Origin: Fasciolopsis buskii
Lineage: Eukaryota; Platyhelminthes; Trematoda; Plagiorchiida; Fasciolidae
NCBI GenBank assembly: GCA_008360955.1
Contig: LUCM01001619.1
Location: 304,609-368,608, forward strand
DNA length: 64,000 nucleotides
Reading direction: 5' to 3'
The translations under genes and the position numbers were made by a program. Below the pieces are notes generated by a model, which made no database searches, was not told where the DNA came from, and saw only the letters and a list, made by a program, of their open reading frames with translations. Position 1 is the first letter of the stretch. Each line of letters starts with the position of its first letter. Positions 54,301 through 64,000 of this stretch are shown piece by piece.

Positions 54301-55345
54301 AGGGCTTACACAAACCTCGGCGTCTGCATCCACCAAGAATAATCTGTTAATCATCAATTCCTTGACGTTAAAGAGGCGATAATTGGTAGATATCTGGGTG
54401 TCGTGTTCTGCGATCACGAACCGGGAATCTAGTTTCCCTGTTTCCTAATTGAGAATGTGCACCCGGGGTCACATCTTTTTGCTAAACCGCGAAGACGGTT
54501 ATGAAGCTTACAGTAACCTTATGCGAATAGTAGGAAGGGTTGCTTGGGGGATGGGCTACTTTGCCCGCCCCGACGCGTGCTGGACCGATCTTGTCGGCGA
54601 TCTCTATCGACTGTTAGTCGTTGTAACGATGCGTTGATCCTCGTCAAGGTCGTCTTTATCTCGTTCTGCGAAAGTGGGGATGAGGCCCTAGAGACGAGAA
54701 AGTATTTAATGCTGACACACCTTGGCTACAGCGAGTTCTGTGGTCTCCTCTATTGATTGCTTACGGGCGGCACTGGATAAAGAAAGCAGATGTGGCGAGG
54801 GCAGGTGAAACTGCGGTTCGCTTAAAATCGGGTCATTGCCCTACGGTGCGCCACAGAGAAGCCACGTATCCAGTAGTAGCTAGGAGGGTTTCTCATTCCA
54901 GAGATCGACCTGTGGAAGCAACTGTCTGATGCGCTGACCTTCTAGAAGCAGTCCGTATTATAATGACCTGCAACATTTCGTGACTGCGTGAAGATACTAT
55001 GACATCGCTAACTCAAAGTGTTACATTTGAAGGAGAACGGCCAGCGACCCATCTAAAATGGCTTACATCCATAATTATCTTGTAATTATTGAACTTCAGT
55101 TCAACAAAAGCAAAGCAGATTTGAGGATCGATCGGCGCAAAGGAGGGCATATAAAGAATTAGGGCCCTAACGGTTGGGTCTGGCAAAGGTTTTGCTCCTT
55201 GAACATGGCACCTTATTTGAAAAAATAAATGACGTAAACAAAACGTTCCAAAAACTACCGGTAGAAAGTAACAATCAGTAAAACCAGCACGTGAATGCCG
55301 TTCGCAACAAAAGCTGCGGTCAAATTTGCCCACCATTTCCAATGC
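51330..55345 (-). mobile_element. Ty3/gypsy LTR retrotransposon, gag to integrase, decayed
   Basis: Minus strand, descending: gag start (55,190-55,013) with M-P-S-F-A-P-I-D-P-Q-I and F-V-E-L-K-F-N-N-Y; protease (54417-54148) with F-L-V-D-A-D-A-E-V (normally D-T-G-A) and L-R-A-A-N-G-T; RT (53760-53365) with R-A-Y-N-Q-T-P-I-E-E-K-D, T-T-P-F-T-I-F-E and M-P-F-G-L-A-S; an intact V-Y-L-D-D-I-V-F near 53,455 in the next frame; A-D-D-A-L-S-R-V near 52,720, the RNase H to integrase junction; and integrase tail (51800-51528) with P-T-Y-A-G-L-F-R-V. Frame breaks throughout. Intervening parts of RNase H and integrase are present but scrambled. It shares a 5' leader with the plus-strand fragment at 50325. 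No matching 5' LTR in the right orientation was found. Confidence 0.88.
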
Positions 55346-55949
55346 ATCTCTTTAATGGTAATATGAATACCATTTCAACTGACCATAACATTGGTTAAGG
55401 TGAAAATTGAAAGATAATATCAGGCGTGTCATCTGGATTTATACTTTGAGTGCTTTGTTCTTATGTATAACAGAGATTAGCGCAACTCGGGCGCTTATCG
55501 TAAATCAGTTTGAGGGACTGACCGACCACGTTGTGGAAAAATACAGGTATACTTGGGACATATTCCAATCCGAAATGTGCATATTTACCACCCGGAACCT
55601 TCTTCATTAGCGGTGTTCCTAGCCGCGTCCTGAGACACTTTGGAATGTGGGGCTTCAGAAACCTGAGACCTCGGACAAGGGTACTCACGCCGTGAACTAC
55701 CAAAACGTCCTTGACTAACTATCTGCTTTCGCAATCTTCTTACCTGAAACATGCCTACAGGAGATTCGTCGTGATATTCTTCATGCGACGATTCTCGATC
55801 TGAAACAGTTGTTCAAGAAGATAAACACCGAGTGCAGATCTCTTGAAATACATAGTCCTCCTCTTCACATTCTATGCTTTCATTATCAGAATCATTAGTA
55901 TGGTTTGGGGTTCAGTAGCGGAACAAGGATTTGTTCCTCCAGATAGCTT

Positions 55950-56195
55950 GTTCAACCGAACGTGGACCGCCAAGCGCGTTGCTCACGCATGCACCGTTTG
56001 CACGCTCCTGTCGAAAATATACTCAACTCACTAACGATTCCGACTGTCTTTTCTTTGTACCGGTCAAGTGTCAGGGTTGCCAGTATTGCAGTCGTACGGA
56101 GCCGAGTAAGAGTGACGTATGAGTGGTCACAAAGGCTAAGGGCATCAAACGTACTACGAAATTCGCGTAAGGGCAATCCGTTCTGCAGTTTTCAG
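55950..56195 (+). mobile_element. LTR-like remnant, plus strand
   Basis: GTACCGGTCAAGTGTCAGGG, TTGCCAGTATTGCAGTCG and CGAGTAAGAGTGACGTATG align with the LTR-like piece at 50060-50250 at roughly two-thirds identity by eye. It lies beyond the 5' end of the minus-strand gypsy element but points the wrong way to be its 5' LTR. Confidence 0.5.
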
Positions 56196-56489
56196 AGAGT
56201 CGATGCCTTTTACCGCTGATATCGAAGAAAATAAAAAGGACCGGCTGATCGTATGCAAGCCAACTTCTGGCGAGTTGCAGCAGCGGAGGCTTGTGACAAA
56301 GAATTCGGCTTTTGTGTGAAAAAAACTGAAACTAATAAGCTCTACTGACGATGTTGAAAGTATCAAACGGGGCGATTATTCATCCACGTAATACCTGTGC
56401 ATTTTCCTGAGTCCTTGATGGATGGGCTGATGTGACACCCACTCCTAAGGAAGAAGTTTTCAGACTCCTTCGATCGACCGAAATAACCA

Positions 56490-57835
56490 CAAGCTTCCTG
56501 ATGGAGTCTTCACTCACGGAGTTATTTACCTCTCGTATTAATACATCGTTATGCACACATTCCAGTCCGGTTTGTTGATGACCGGTCAGTCAATAAACAT
56601 AGTATTTCCAGTATTCAGCCGCAAGTTCTCGCCCCAGTGCTCTTACATCCCACGGTCTAAAAAAAGCAAAACGTGCCATCCTGAGACATCTAACTTCTTC
56701 TGTCAGTGTGTCCTTTACTTTTCCTACAAACCAAAACAGCTCCGGATACTGTAGGTTCCCTAGCTCATAAAATCAAATCTTTGAATGTATCCTCTAAATC
56801 TGTCCGGTATGTTTTCTTAGATTTTTCTTTTGCAGTGCACAACTTTTGAAAGAAAAATCCTTATCCCGTTGGTAAACAATTATGGAGTACTTCAGGGAGC
56901 TATCCTTCCTTCTTAATTGCTTTCGTCATATATCAGCGACCTACATAATAGTTTCCCAGGTCAGTCATTCAGACATGCGGATGACTTTAATTTCTGTCAG
57001 TCTCTGTCTAAAACTAACTATTTCCTAAGCTTTCCCGAAAAAATTGTCTCTCATTCATACACTTCCTCTTCACTCTGATATACATCTTAATTTCTCATAA
57101 TCTGTCGAGTGTTTGTTTACTTCTTCCCGGTCTGCTTCCCCGGTTGGGCCGTCGATCGTTAAGACAGAACCACTCGCTAGGATAGACTACACCAAGTACT
57201 TAGGAATTACTATTGACCAAAACCCGAGGTGGTCGTGTCACATTTCTCGCTATCTAGAAAACCCTAAAAAACTACCATTTTATATAAAAAGACTGCGGCA
57301 TTTCCAGGCTAGGCAAAACACCATTTCCCTGTTTGTTTACCTGTGTTTTTCCTCGTTCTCTTCTATTATTCCCCTGTCACTTTTCCTGGCTTACTGAGCA
57401 GTTCGTCGTGGTTTGTTTATCATCAGTTGTGTATCATACATACGACTAAAAGAATGCTACATCAAACTGTGTGACATGCATCGATCCGCGTGCGAAATAT
57501 TTGCACATAAAATTCCTTCGGATCTGTCCCATTCCTTACACAATGACCCTTTCTAAATGCCGTTCTCATACCAGCACACATTCTACTTTCCGCTTCATAC
57601 CCTGTCGCATAAATGTCTGTGGGAATTCGACTGTTCCCTACCTAGCCCGAATTCTCACCGCTCCGGGAGCAGGTCGTGATCGAATTTCCACACAATCTTT
57701 CGTGAATTTCCAATGTTTTATTCTTTGTTGCATTTATTTTCTCCAACTGTTTTTTTCTGATGAGGTAACGAATGCGTCCTTTTTAAATGAAACGCAGACA
57801 CCTATTTAGGCAAAAGTCCGAATACAATATAAAAC
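56490..57835 (+). mobile_element. LINE reverse transcriptase and C-terminal region, plus strand
   Basis: Plus strand, across frames: Y-G-V-L-Q-G-A-I-L near 56,885; F-R-H-A-D-D-F-N-F-C near 56,970 (Y-A-D-D with His replacing Tyr); S-R-S-A-S-P-V-G-P-S-I near 57,130; Y-T-K-Y-L-G-I-T-I-D-Q-N-P-R-W-S-C near 57,200; F-Y-I-K-R-L-R-H-F; later S-K-C-R-S-H-T-S-T-H-S-T-F-R and V-P-Y-L-A-R-I-L (57,550-57,660). It is a different family from the LINEs at 25-49 kb. Broken frames; 5' part absent or unrecognised. Confidence 0.8.
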
Positions 57836-57839
57836 AATA

Positions 57840-58290
57840 CAATGCATCCAACGTATTGAATTTTGCCATTTCAGCAAGAACCAAATTAACGGGCCTAAAA
57901 TGATGCGAAAGTGGCTCCTTCATCCTTTGCGTTTGACATCTCTACCAAAGACGCTGGAATTGTTAGACTGTTTAAGTAAAACTTAAGTAAATTCCTTAAC
58001 GAAATGTAAGAACACCTAGTGACACATCGGGTTTCAAAAAGTTTGAAATAAACTTCATGTTTTCTAACAATGGGTAGCTCAAATTCAACGGTTCCAGAGC
58101 AGTCAAGTGCATCATGGAGCTTCCGTACGCCTGGCCAAATGTGACAATATATCTGTTGGAGTACAGGAATTTCATGCAGTCTTGTGTGAAATAAGAATAC
58201 GGATACGGCGGCGAACGCGTCACAGTGTACTCACACATCACGTACTCAAAACTGCAGAATATCAACGTGTAGAAATGCAAAACGAACAGA
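57840..58290. other. Boundary region, possibly 5' part of the Penelope element
   Basis: No recognised motif. The Penelope-like RT would extend into this interval, but a Y-V-D-D box was not found. Confidence 0.25.
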
Positions 58291-58299
58291 ACAAGTTAA

Positions 58300-59275
58300 C
58301 AACACACACAGTGAGAACATGCGGACGAAAAACCATATGCTACGCACGTTTAACAATGTCCTTTCAAACGTATATTTTACACTAGAAAAAGAAACAGACC
58401 ATATCTTAGCACGTTTAGCTGTGTACATAAGACGACGGCAGGACGGATCTACACAACTATCAGTCTATAGAAAGACAACATGGAACGGACAGTACATTCA
58501 TTTTCACAGCTTTGTGCCGTTACAAGCGAAGAGGAACCTAATATGCTGTTTAGTTGATAGAGCAAGAAGAATATATACGGACGACACAATTGCAAATGAA
58601 CTTCGTTTCCTGCGGAGCGTATTCGTGCAAAATGGATAACCCGAAAGATTCATAAATAAAGGTACGAAGTAAGACGGAAAGAAATGAGACCAATAAAGAA
58701 ACTCGTCCACGTTCGATTGCTTTTCAAAGGTGACACTGAAGCGAAATTTATCCAACGGAGACTGTCAAGTCCAGTCAGTGGATCATTCTTTACTGCACAG
58801 TTAAAAACTGTATTCACATCCAAGCCGATCATGTTTCCAACTAAAGGGCAGACTGCCAGATTCTGCAGCCTCATTCTGTGTGTATTCATTCACCTGCTAC
58901 TGTGGGACCAGGTATATTGGCCGCACGACCAGGCGTCTGTCCGATCGCGTTCGAGAACACCTCCCGGCTTGGTTGAGCACAGGAACAATTAAGGCAATCA
59001 CTAGCGCGGTGTGTTCACACCTTGTCGAATCAAACCACTCAGTGAATGTGACAGGTGCTTTTCGCACCATCTACAAAATTAGGAGCGGACAATCAAGAAC
59101 TGTCAAGTGTCGCATCTTGAACACAGCCAAAGCCGCATCTATCCGTTTGTGTAACCCCCCTCTATGTGCTCAGAAACAATTTGTCCAGACTCTTAAACTT
59201 CCCTGGCCCACTTGTCATTATCCAACAAGTGGTCTACAACCTGATCGTGTGACAAATTGACCAATTACACACACA
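58300..59275 (+). mobile_element. Penelope-like retroelement, RT C-terminus and GIY-YIG endonuclease
   Basis: 58319-58639 reads L-S-N-V-Y-F-T-L-E-K-E-T-D, Y-I-R-R-R-Q-D-G-S, V-Y-R-K-T-T-W-N-G-Q-Y-I-H-F, then L-V-D-R-A-R-R-I-Y, the C-terminal part of a Penelope-like RT. 58684-58880 has L-L-F-K-G-D-T-E-A-K-F-I-Q-R-R-L, the linker. 58880-59260 is the GIY-YIG domain. Frame shifts separate the parts. Penelope-like elements couple RT and GIY-YIG nuclease for target-primed reverse transcription. The 5' half of the RT is missing, so the copy is 5'-truncated. Confidence 0.85.
58880..59260 (+). pseudogene. GIY-YIG endonuclease domain of the Penelope-like element, open frame
   Basis: 126 codons without a stop: F-T-C-Y-C-G-T-R-Y-I-G-R-T-T-R-R-L-S-D-R, then R-E-H-L-P-A-W-L, C-S-H-L-V-E-S-N-H, F-R-T-I-Y-K-I-R-S and N-T-A-K-A-A-S-I-R-L. 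The cysteine pair before the nuclease, the catalytic Y-I-G and Arg, and the H...N-H block are kept. It is the best-preserved part of the element, but it is cut off from a complete RT and probably not expressed as a functional protein. Confidence 0.8.
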
Positions 59276-59279
59276 CAGA

Positions 59280-61616
59280 CGCATTCTTAGAGTTGTGAAC
59301 TGATGTGTCTGCAACCCAATACTTTTCTCTGAACCATCTCCAACCTGTTTAATGTTCTAGATTGGTATAAATACGAATAACTGAAAACGAGCTTGTTCCT
59401 CACGTTGTATTGTCCTCATTGTGTTCCGTGGGATTTTTTGATCGTTTAAAACAGAAGCAATCTTGAGTATCACAATTGCAATTGCTATCAGATAAACCAA
59501 TGTAACATGGCAACCCAGCTTGCGAAATTGCTGATCCCGTACTTACTTATTCTTGATGAACTTAAACGTGAGATCAACGAATTTGCAATACAAACTAAAC
59601 ATTGATTTTTGCTGTTATCAGCCGAAAACCATTGGAATTACTATGAACGAAAACGTGAAATGAAAGCTCATGCTTGAAATTTTATAACACAAAACGATCA
59701 TATATAATATAACATTTAGGATCAATGGAATACCAAAATTAGTTGACTACCTCGTTTGAGGAGAGAAACGGGGTACTCGAATGTTCTGTTTTGGTACCTA
59801 CGACTAGTGGCAAGCACTTCGTAAATCTAAGAAATTTTGCTTCGAAGAAGCAATAATCTTTGATGAAGTTCTGGCGTGTTTGTTCCCGGAATCAAACGGT
59901 TTCAAAGTTGTTCCTTAAGTTCCACAACGCGGCAAAAACTCGAGGTTTGCGCCTAAAGTTTACGGATATGGGATGGGATAGATTGATTTCATAAACGAAA
60001 TAATACACCAAATGTTGTTCTCTCAGCGGGTCTGAAATAACGTGAAAGTAGTACCCTGAGTTCTCATTTGAGAGCTTTACCATAGGTCTTGAAAATGTCA
60101 ACTTTTTCACCAGTCCGCAAACATGTTTCGCGATGAAATCTAGTATAAACTTTGCATTGCTTTCAATGCTCAAACCGTTTTTGTTGGAAAATGACACAAC
60201 TCAAATCGTTCGAAGTATTCCCTGAAATACTGACTGATATTCGATGAATATAACTTGGTCAAATGTGTGATAGAAATTCCCGTGAGCTGTGACAAACGTG
60301 ATATGGCACATAACAGAGCCTTGGGATTCCAACACAGTCCAGTGTGAATCTAGAAAAGGCACATGGTGTGGGATACATAACGATCTATTTATACCAGTTG
60401 ATTCGGTAGGACACCTATAATACCATCGGCATGATTACATTACTTAAAAAACCCTAACAAATTCCACATAGTTTAGCTGGGGTTGGTGGGGTATGAACAA
60501 AATAAAAGACCACAAATAATTTACAATAGGTTGAAGTGAAATCAGGACTTAACTCAAAAATGAGCAATTCCGTTAGGAAATTAGCAATTTGGAAACCTCG
60601 ACTCGTCGTTGTTCTGGATCACTGGGAGTGTAGAATGTTCGATTCTCGTCGCTATGATAAAAACTCAAGGTGAATTTAGGTGGCCGTGACATCAATAGAA
60701 GTACAAATCAGAATGGAAAATCCCGAGATACAAGAAACCGTTTACTGAACCTAATCTTTCCTGATTTGCAATGTTGTTTTTTTTGTGTGTGCGATTTTAG
60801 AGATGCGCTATTGGCTGGATACATTTAAAAGTCAGTACAATGAAATGAGATGTCCTACCAAGTAACTCACAAGAACAATAAAATAAAATAAATTACAAGT
60901 ATCAACACCCCAAATGTGTACAAAACTAATACAAAGAAATACAAAAGAAATAATATCGATTAGAAGCCGTCAGGACCACAAGAATTTTCATGCAGAATTT
61001 CGTGACCATAGCTCCCCAAGTTCACGAATTGATGAGGGCACAGGAAAAACGATTTAAGTGAGGACAGGATACACCGGCAGCATGCAGTTTGATTATTTTT
61101 GACAATGGTTGTGTACGACCCCTAAACTCGAGTTTTTCGGTACAAATAACCTCATCAGCCAAGAAGGGAATGTGTCAAAGATTGGCCACGGTCTTAAAAT
61201 GTTCCGCTCTGCTGGTTGTTTTAACAAATGAATTATGGAATCATGAATATCAAAACTGGGTCTTCCCATTAAATTACAAAATAGGCCAGATTAAGTGTTT
61301 GTTGCTTGATCGGATGAATATGTGTCAACAAGAACGATTTTGTTTTGACTTAGTTCAAAGACATTGGAGTTTGCGGATTGGAAAATTGTTTGATATGTTT
61401 ATATGGTTTCTTTATTCCAAGTGACAGAATAAAGCCCTTTATTTAGAGTCCCTCCTGAGCTTTTCCACAAATGATTCTCCTCGTTTCAATAGGATGCAAA
61501 CAATAAGCAATCTCCGGACAACGTGAATTGACATTGAAGCGGTCGATCGAGAATGGAATTTATCACTGGTACTTTTGCTTAGAAATCAAAACTACATTTT
61601 AGTAGTAGGAGATTGA
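59280..61616. other. No supported feature; two unrecognised open frames
   Basis: A 101-codon minus frame (60197-59892) and a 111-codon plus frame (61089-61424) do not match any family I can name. The minus frame has a faint resemblance to beta-barrel lipid-binding proteins in residue spacing, too weak to use. No splice-supported exon found. AT-rich throughout. Confidence 0.25.
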
Positions 61617-61985
61617 ATGTTTTCATGAAATAATTCACCATGTGATATCATCACTCAACTCACCATAAAGAAACCATGGAAGCACCGTACAGCTGTTTCA
61701 TCCTTGTTAGGAATGATGAGTAGTGCATATCCACCGCACCCGAACTGGGACACGAACCCGAACAAGAACGAACGATTCTGAGTCGAACGCTTTAGCCATT
61801 ACGCTACCAAGCAGGCAGGCAGCTCTGAACAGTTTGTTGAACTTCACCGCATGATGATGATGCACCTATCCGTCACTGATTTGCGCGGTTACTGTCCGCT
61901 AGCTCAGAGCGATCGACCTCAACTGATAGATGACTTCTCTGCAGGTAGCCTAAGTACGACGAAGGCTTTGGATATGACCTACTTA
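61617..61985 (-). mobile_element. tRNA-derived SINE, family A, full-length copy, minus strand
   Basis: The minus strand runs from a leader (CTTCGTCGTACTTAGGCTAC at about 61,965) through GGTAGCGTAATGGCTAAAGC (A box) and GGGTTCGTGTCCCAG (B box) to the tail GAATTATTTCATGA near 61,620. It contains a short extra ATC repeat relative to the copy at 45350. Confidence 0.75.
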
Positions 61986-62030
61986 TCAACGATTGGATAA
62001 ACGGTGAGTACTAAACATTAATCAGTATCT

Positions 62031-62253
62031 GAAGTTCAACAAACCGTTCAGAGCCTGCCCGGTAGCCTAATGGCAAAGGTGTTCGATTCAGAATCGTTCG
62101 TTCTTGTTCGGGTTCGCGTCCCAGTTCGGGCGCGGTGGATAAGCACTACTCATCATTCCTAACAATGATGAAACAGCTGTACAGTGCTTCAATGGTTTCT
62201 TTATGGTGAGTTGGGCGATGGTATCACATGGTGCATTATTTCATGAAATCAAA
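62031..62253 (+). mobile_element. tRNA-derived SINE, family A, plus strand, head-to-head with previous copy
   Basis: The plus strand has CGGTAGCCTAATGGCAAAGG (A box) and GGGTTCGCGTCCCAG (B box), then the family tail ending GCATTATTTCATGAAAT. It lacks the leader, is separated by about 45 bases from the inverted copy, and could form a long hairpin with it. Confidence 0.75.
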
Positions 62254-64000
62254 ACTAATTGGCGAATTACCGGATACTTTGTTTATAGTTTCGAATCAAC
62301 AGACAGATTCCCGATTCAATACAAGATATCAGTTGAGTATGAACTATATATTTGTGGTCAAAGACGAGCACACAGAATGGAATCAAGCGGATCTTAAGTC
62401 AGTTCAATGAAACTTATAACGGTAAACTCCCCTCACTGTCCGAATTATTGTTTCCTCGACTGAACGGAAAAATTCAAAAAAAAACAATGGAAAGAAGATC
62501 GTCCATTGATGGCTTATTTTGAGGGATCAATAAATCAACCATGCACCACATTTCACGAGAATGGATAACAAATAAGGAGTTACACCTTGGCCGGATGGCA
62601 TCATAGTTGATTAACAACCATGATTCGCACAATCAACTAACTGTTGGAAAATGTCTTCTCTGTTTGAATGATCTACCGGTTGAGGTCGTTTACACTTCTA
62701 ATTGATCTGCAGCGTATGATGCAGCATGACTGATGCGAGTCACTCAAGTGAGTGAGGCACTGTGTGATGTAAGTGACTGTGGTTGTTTCAAGTATTCGGA
62801 CCTTGAAGTCTTGAAGCCATTGGCCTGATGACAGTGAGAGCCACTTCTGCATCTAGATTACTTATTTTGGATAAGCCCCAAACACCGGTATTGAGTAGAC
62901 GATAACCAAACCCAGCAACTACGTGGCTCCTGAGAAGCAATTATTTTGTCCTCTGACCCGGCTGCTTTACAATGTTCACTTGGAAAAGTTAGCAACGGTG
63001 GCTTCAGGTCTGAGGAAAAAATTTTGTGGCTTTATGATTTCGGTGGTCAGTAAAATCGTCAAGCCAACATGAAACGCCTGCAAGAATAATCACAATGAAT
63101 TCTGACTAGCAGATCTTCAGACGATCGAAAGACAAAAATCTCATGTATCACCATACCTTCCTCACGACTTGCTCACTAGCATAACAAGTGTCCAGAACCG
63201 GCATGATGGAATAGCTTTTTTTTGTTTTAGATTTGTTTTTCCCTCGCGACCCACGGGTCTGGGACTGATTTGACTTGTGTAAAATTTGAGTATCTCTAAA
63301 AAAATAAAAACACCTTCTGGGTCATATGAACAATAAAATTCTTTTAGATGAAAGTACACAAATTTGACGAGAAAATTTTGCAATCATTGGCCTAATCACA
63401 CAACATGGAGAATACGAAAGGCAGAATTTGAGCACAATCCGCTAGTTTCGATCACCTTCGTGACACACAGGTCAGGCTAGCAAAAATAAGCCTGGTGTAA
63501 TTGCGAGAATGAAAGTTTTGTGGTTCTTTTTAGTTATCTCATCATTGTCCTGTCTCACGACAGAAATTGGGAATGGAAAATTCTCATACCATTCACCGAC
63601 ATTTGGTCATTTCTACTCACTGAACTAAACGAGAAAGCACCTGAATAAGTAAATATTTACTGTACGTGAGTTTTTTCATCGACAGTCACGTGATGTGCTA
63701 GCATCAACGGGGGAACGGGTGGGAGCGGTTTGTTCAACAATTCGTGAATCGTGTTTCGTTCATTTTCATCCCATCAAACACCACTTGATTTGATTAATCA
63801 GAGTGAGAAAAAAAAACATTTTGAAATAAATTCCTCAAGTCAGTCTGATTGTATTTCATTCCCTTGTGAAACGTGTTTCCCGGGCATGCTTTCAGGAATG
63901 TACAATTGTGTCCTACGGTGGAGTACAAATTGAGAAACAGCAAGCATTTCGTACCTCAGTTGTCAGATATGCCTATTTAGTCAAATGCCAGAAAAACAAA
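62254..64000. other. No supported feature
   Basis: Frames reach only 73 codons. No transposon motif, tRNA-like box or splice-consistent exon was recognised. Confidence 0.3.

Noticed and set aside
57755..57785. CTGATGAGG...GAA on the plus strand, hammerhead-like
   Set aside because: There is no GAAA core and no plausible stem II; it lies in the 3' part of a LINE.
61121..61165. Possible hammerhead ribozyme on the minus strand (CTGATGA, short stem, GAAA, palindromic third stem)
   Set aside because: The sequence before CTGATGA does not pair with the sequence after the expected cleavage site, so stem I cannot form.
1..64000. CRISPR arrays, rRNA genes, bacterial operons
   Set aside because: No regularly spaced identical repeats, no rRNA-like conserved stretches and no tightly packed coding frames were seen.

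Overview
This window looks like eukaryotic nuclear DNA, most probably from a parasitic flatworm (digenean fluke). That rests on three things: a host gene with several introns of only 40-60 nt at its 5' end and multi-kilobase introns further on; a dense, mostly decayed load of RTE-like, CR1/L2-like, Penelope, Ty3/gypsy and BEL/Pao retroelements; and tRNA-derived SINEs. Species assignment is inference. There are no bacterial-type operons, rRNA genes or CRISPR arrays. Most long open frames are shadows of broken transposons.

Two host-type genes can be supported. The better one is a NUFIP1 homologue on the minus strand, from a start codon at 37,531 to a stop at 15,308. Eight coding exons are visible; all joins keep frame except one (35,428 to 29,279), where a small exon or another acceptor is missing. 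It carries the NUFIP1 zinc-finger region, the W-x-E-x-R-K-x-x-Y-P-T element, an acidic D-S-D segment, an arginine-rich segment and the conserved C-terminal helix. Convergent to it on the plus strand is the 3' half of a piggyBac-transposase-derived gene (firm exons 13,264-15,047, weaker ones from about 12,155). It ends in a clear piggyBac-type cysteine-rich domain followed by a basic tail, and its catalytic region looks degraded.

Layout: 1-3.5 kb, two BEL/Pao remnants in the wrong relative order; 3.5-9.2 kb, nothing firm; 9.2-10.4 kb, ATT repeat, LINE 3' end and a TA repeat with an 89-base gap; 12.1-15.0 kb, piggyBac-derived gene; 15.3-37.5 kb, NUFIP1 with introns full of LINEs, SINEs, a 54-bp perfect palindrome and a two-copy unknown repeat; 37.7-49.3 kb, a SINE followed by a pile of LINE fragments on both strands; 50-56.2 kb, a decayed Ty3/gypsy element (minus) with LTR-like pieces in both orientations; 56.5-59.3 kb, a LINE and a Penelope-like element with an open GIY-YIG domain; 61.6-62.3 kb, two head-to-head tRNA-SINEs; the rest is unrecognised.

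NUFIP1 family proteins act in box C/D snoRNP assembly, so this is probably a housekeeping gene. The piggyBac-derived gene may be an exapted DNA-binding protein, but that is not proven. I see no cassette of cooperating novel genes. The most unusual items are the piggyBac-derived gene, the perfect palindrome, and repeat pairs placed so that recombination could delete or invert parts of NUFIP1.
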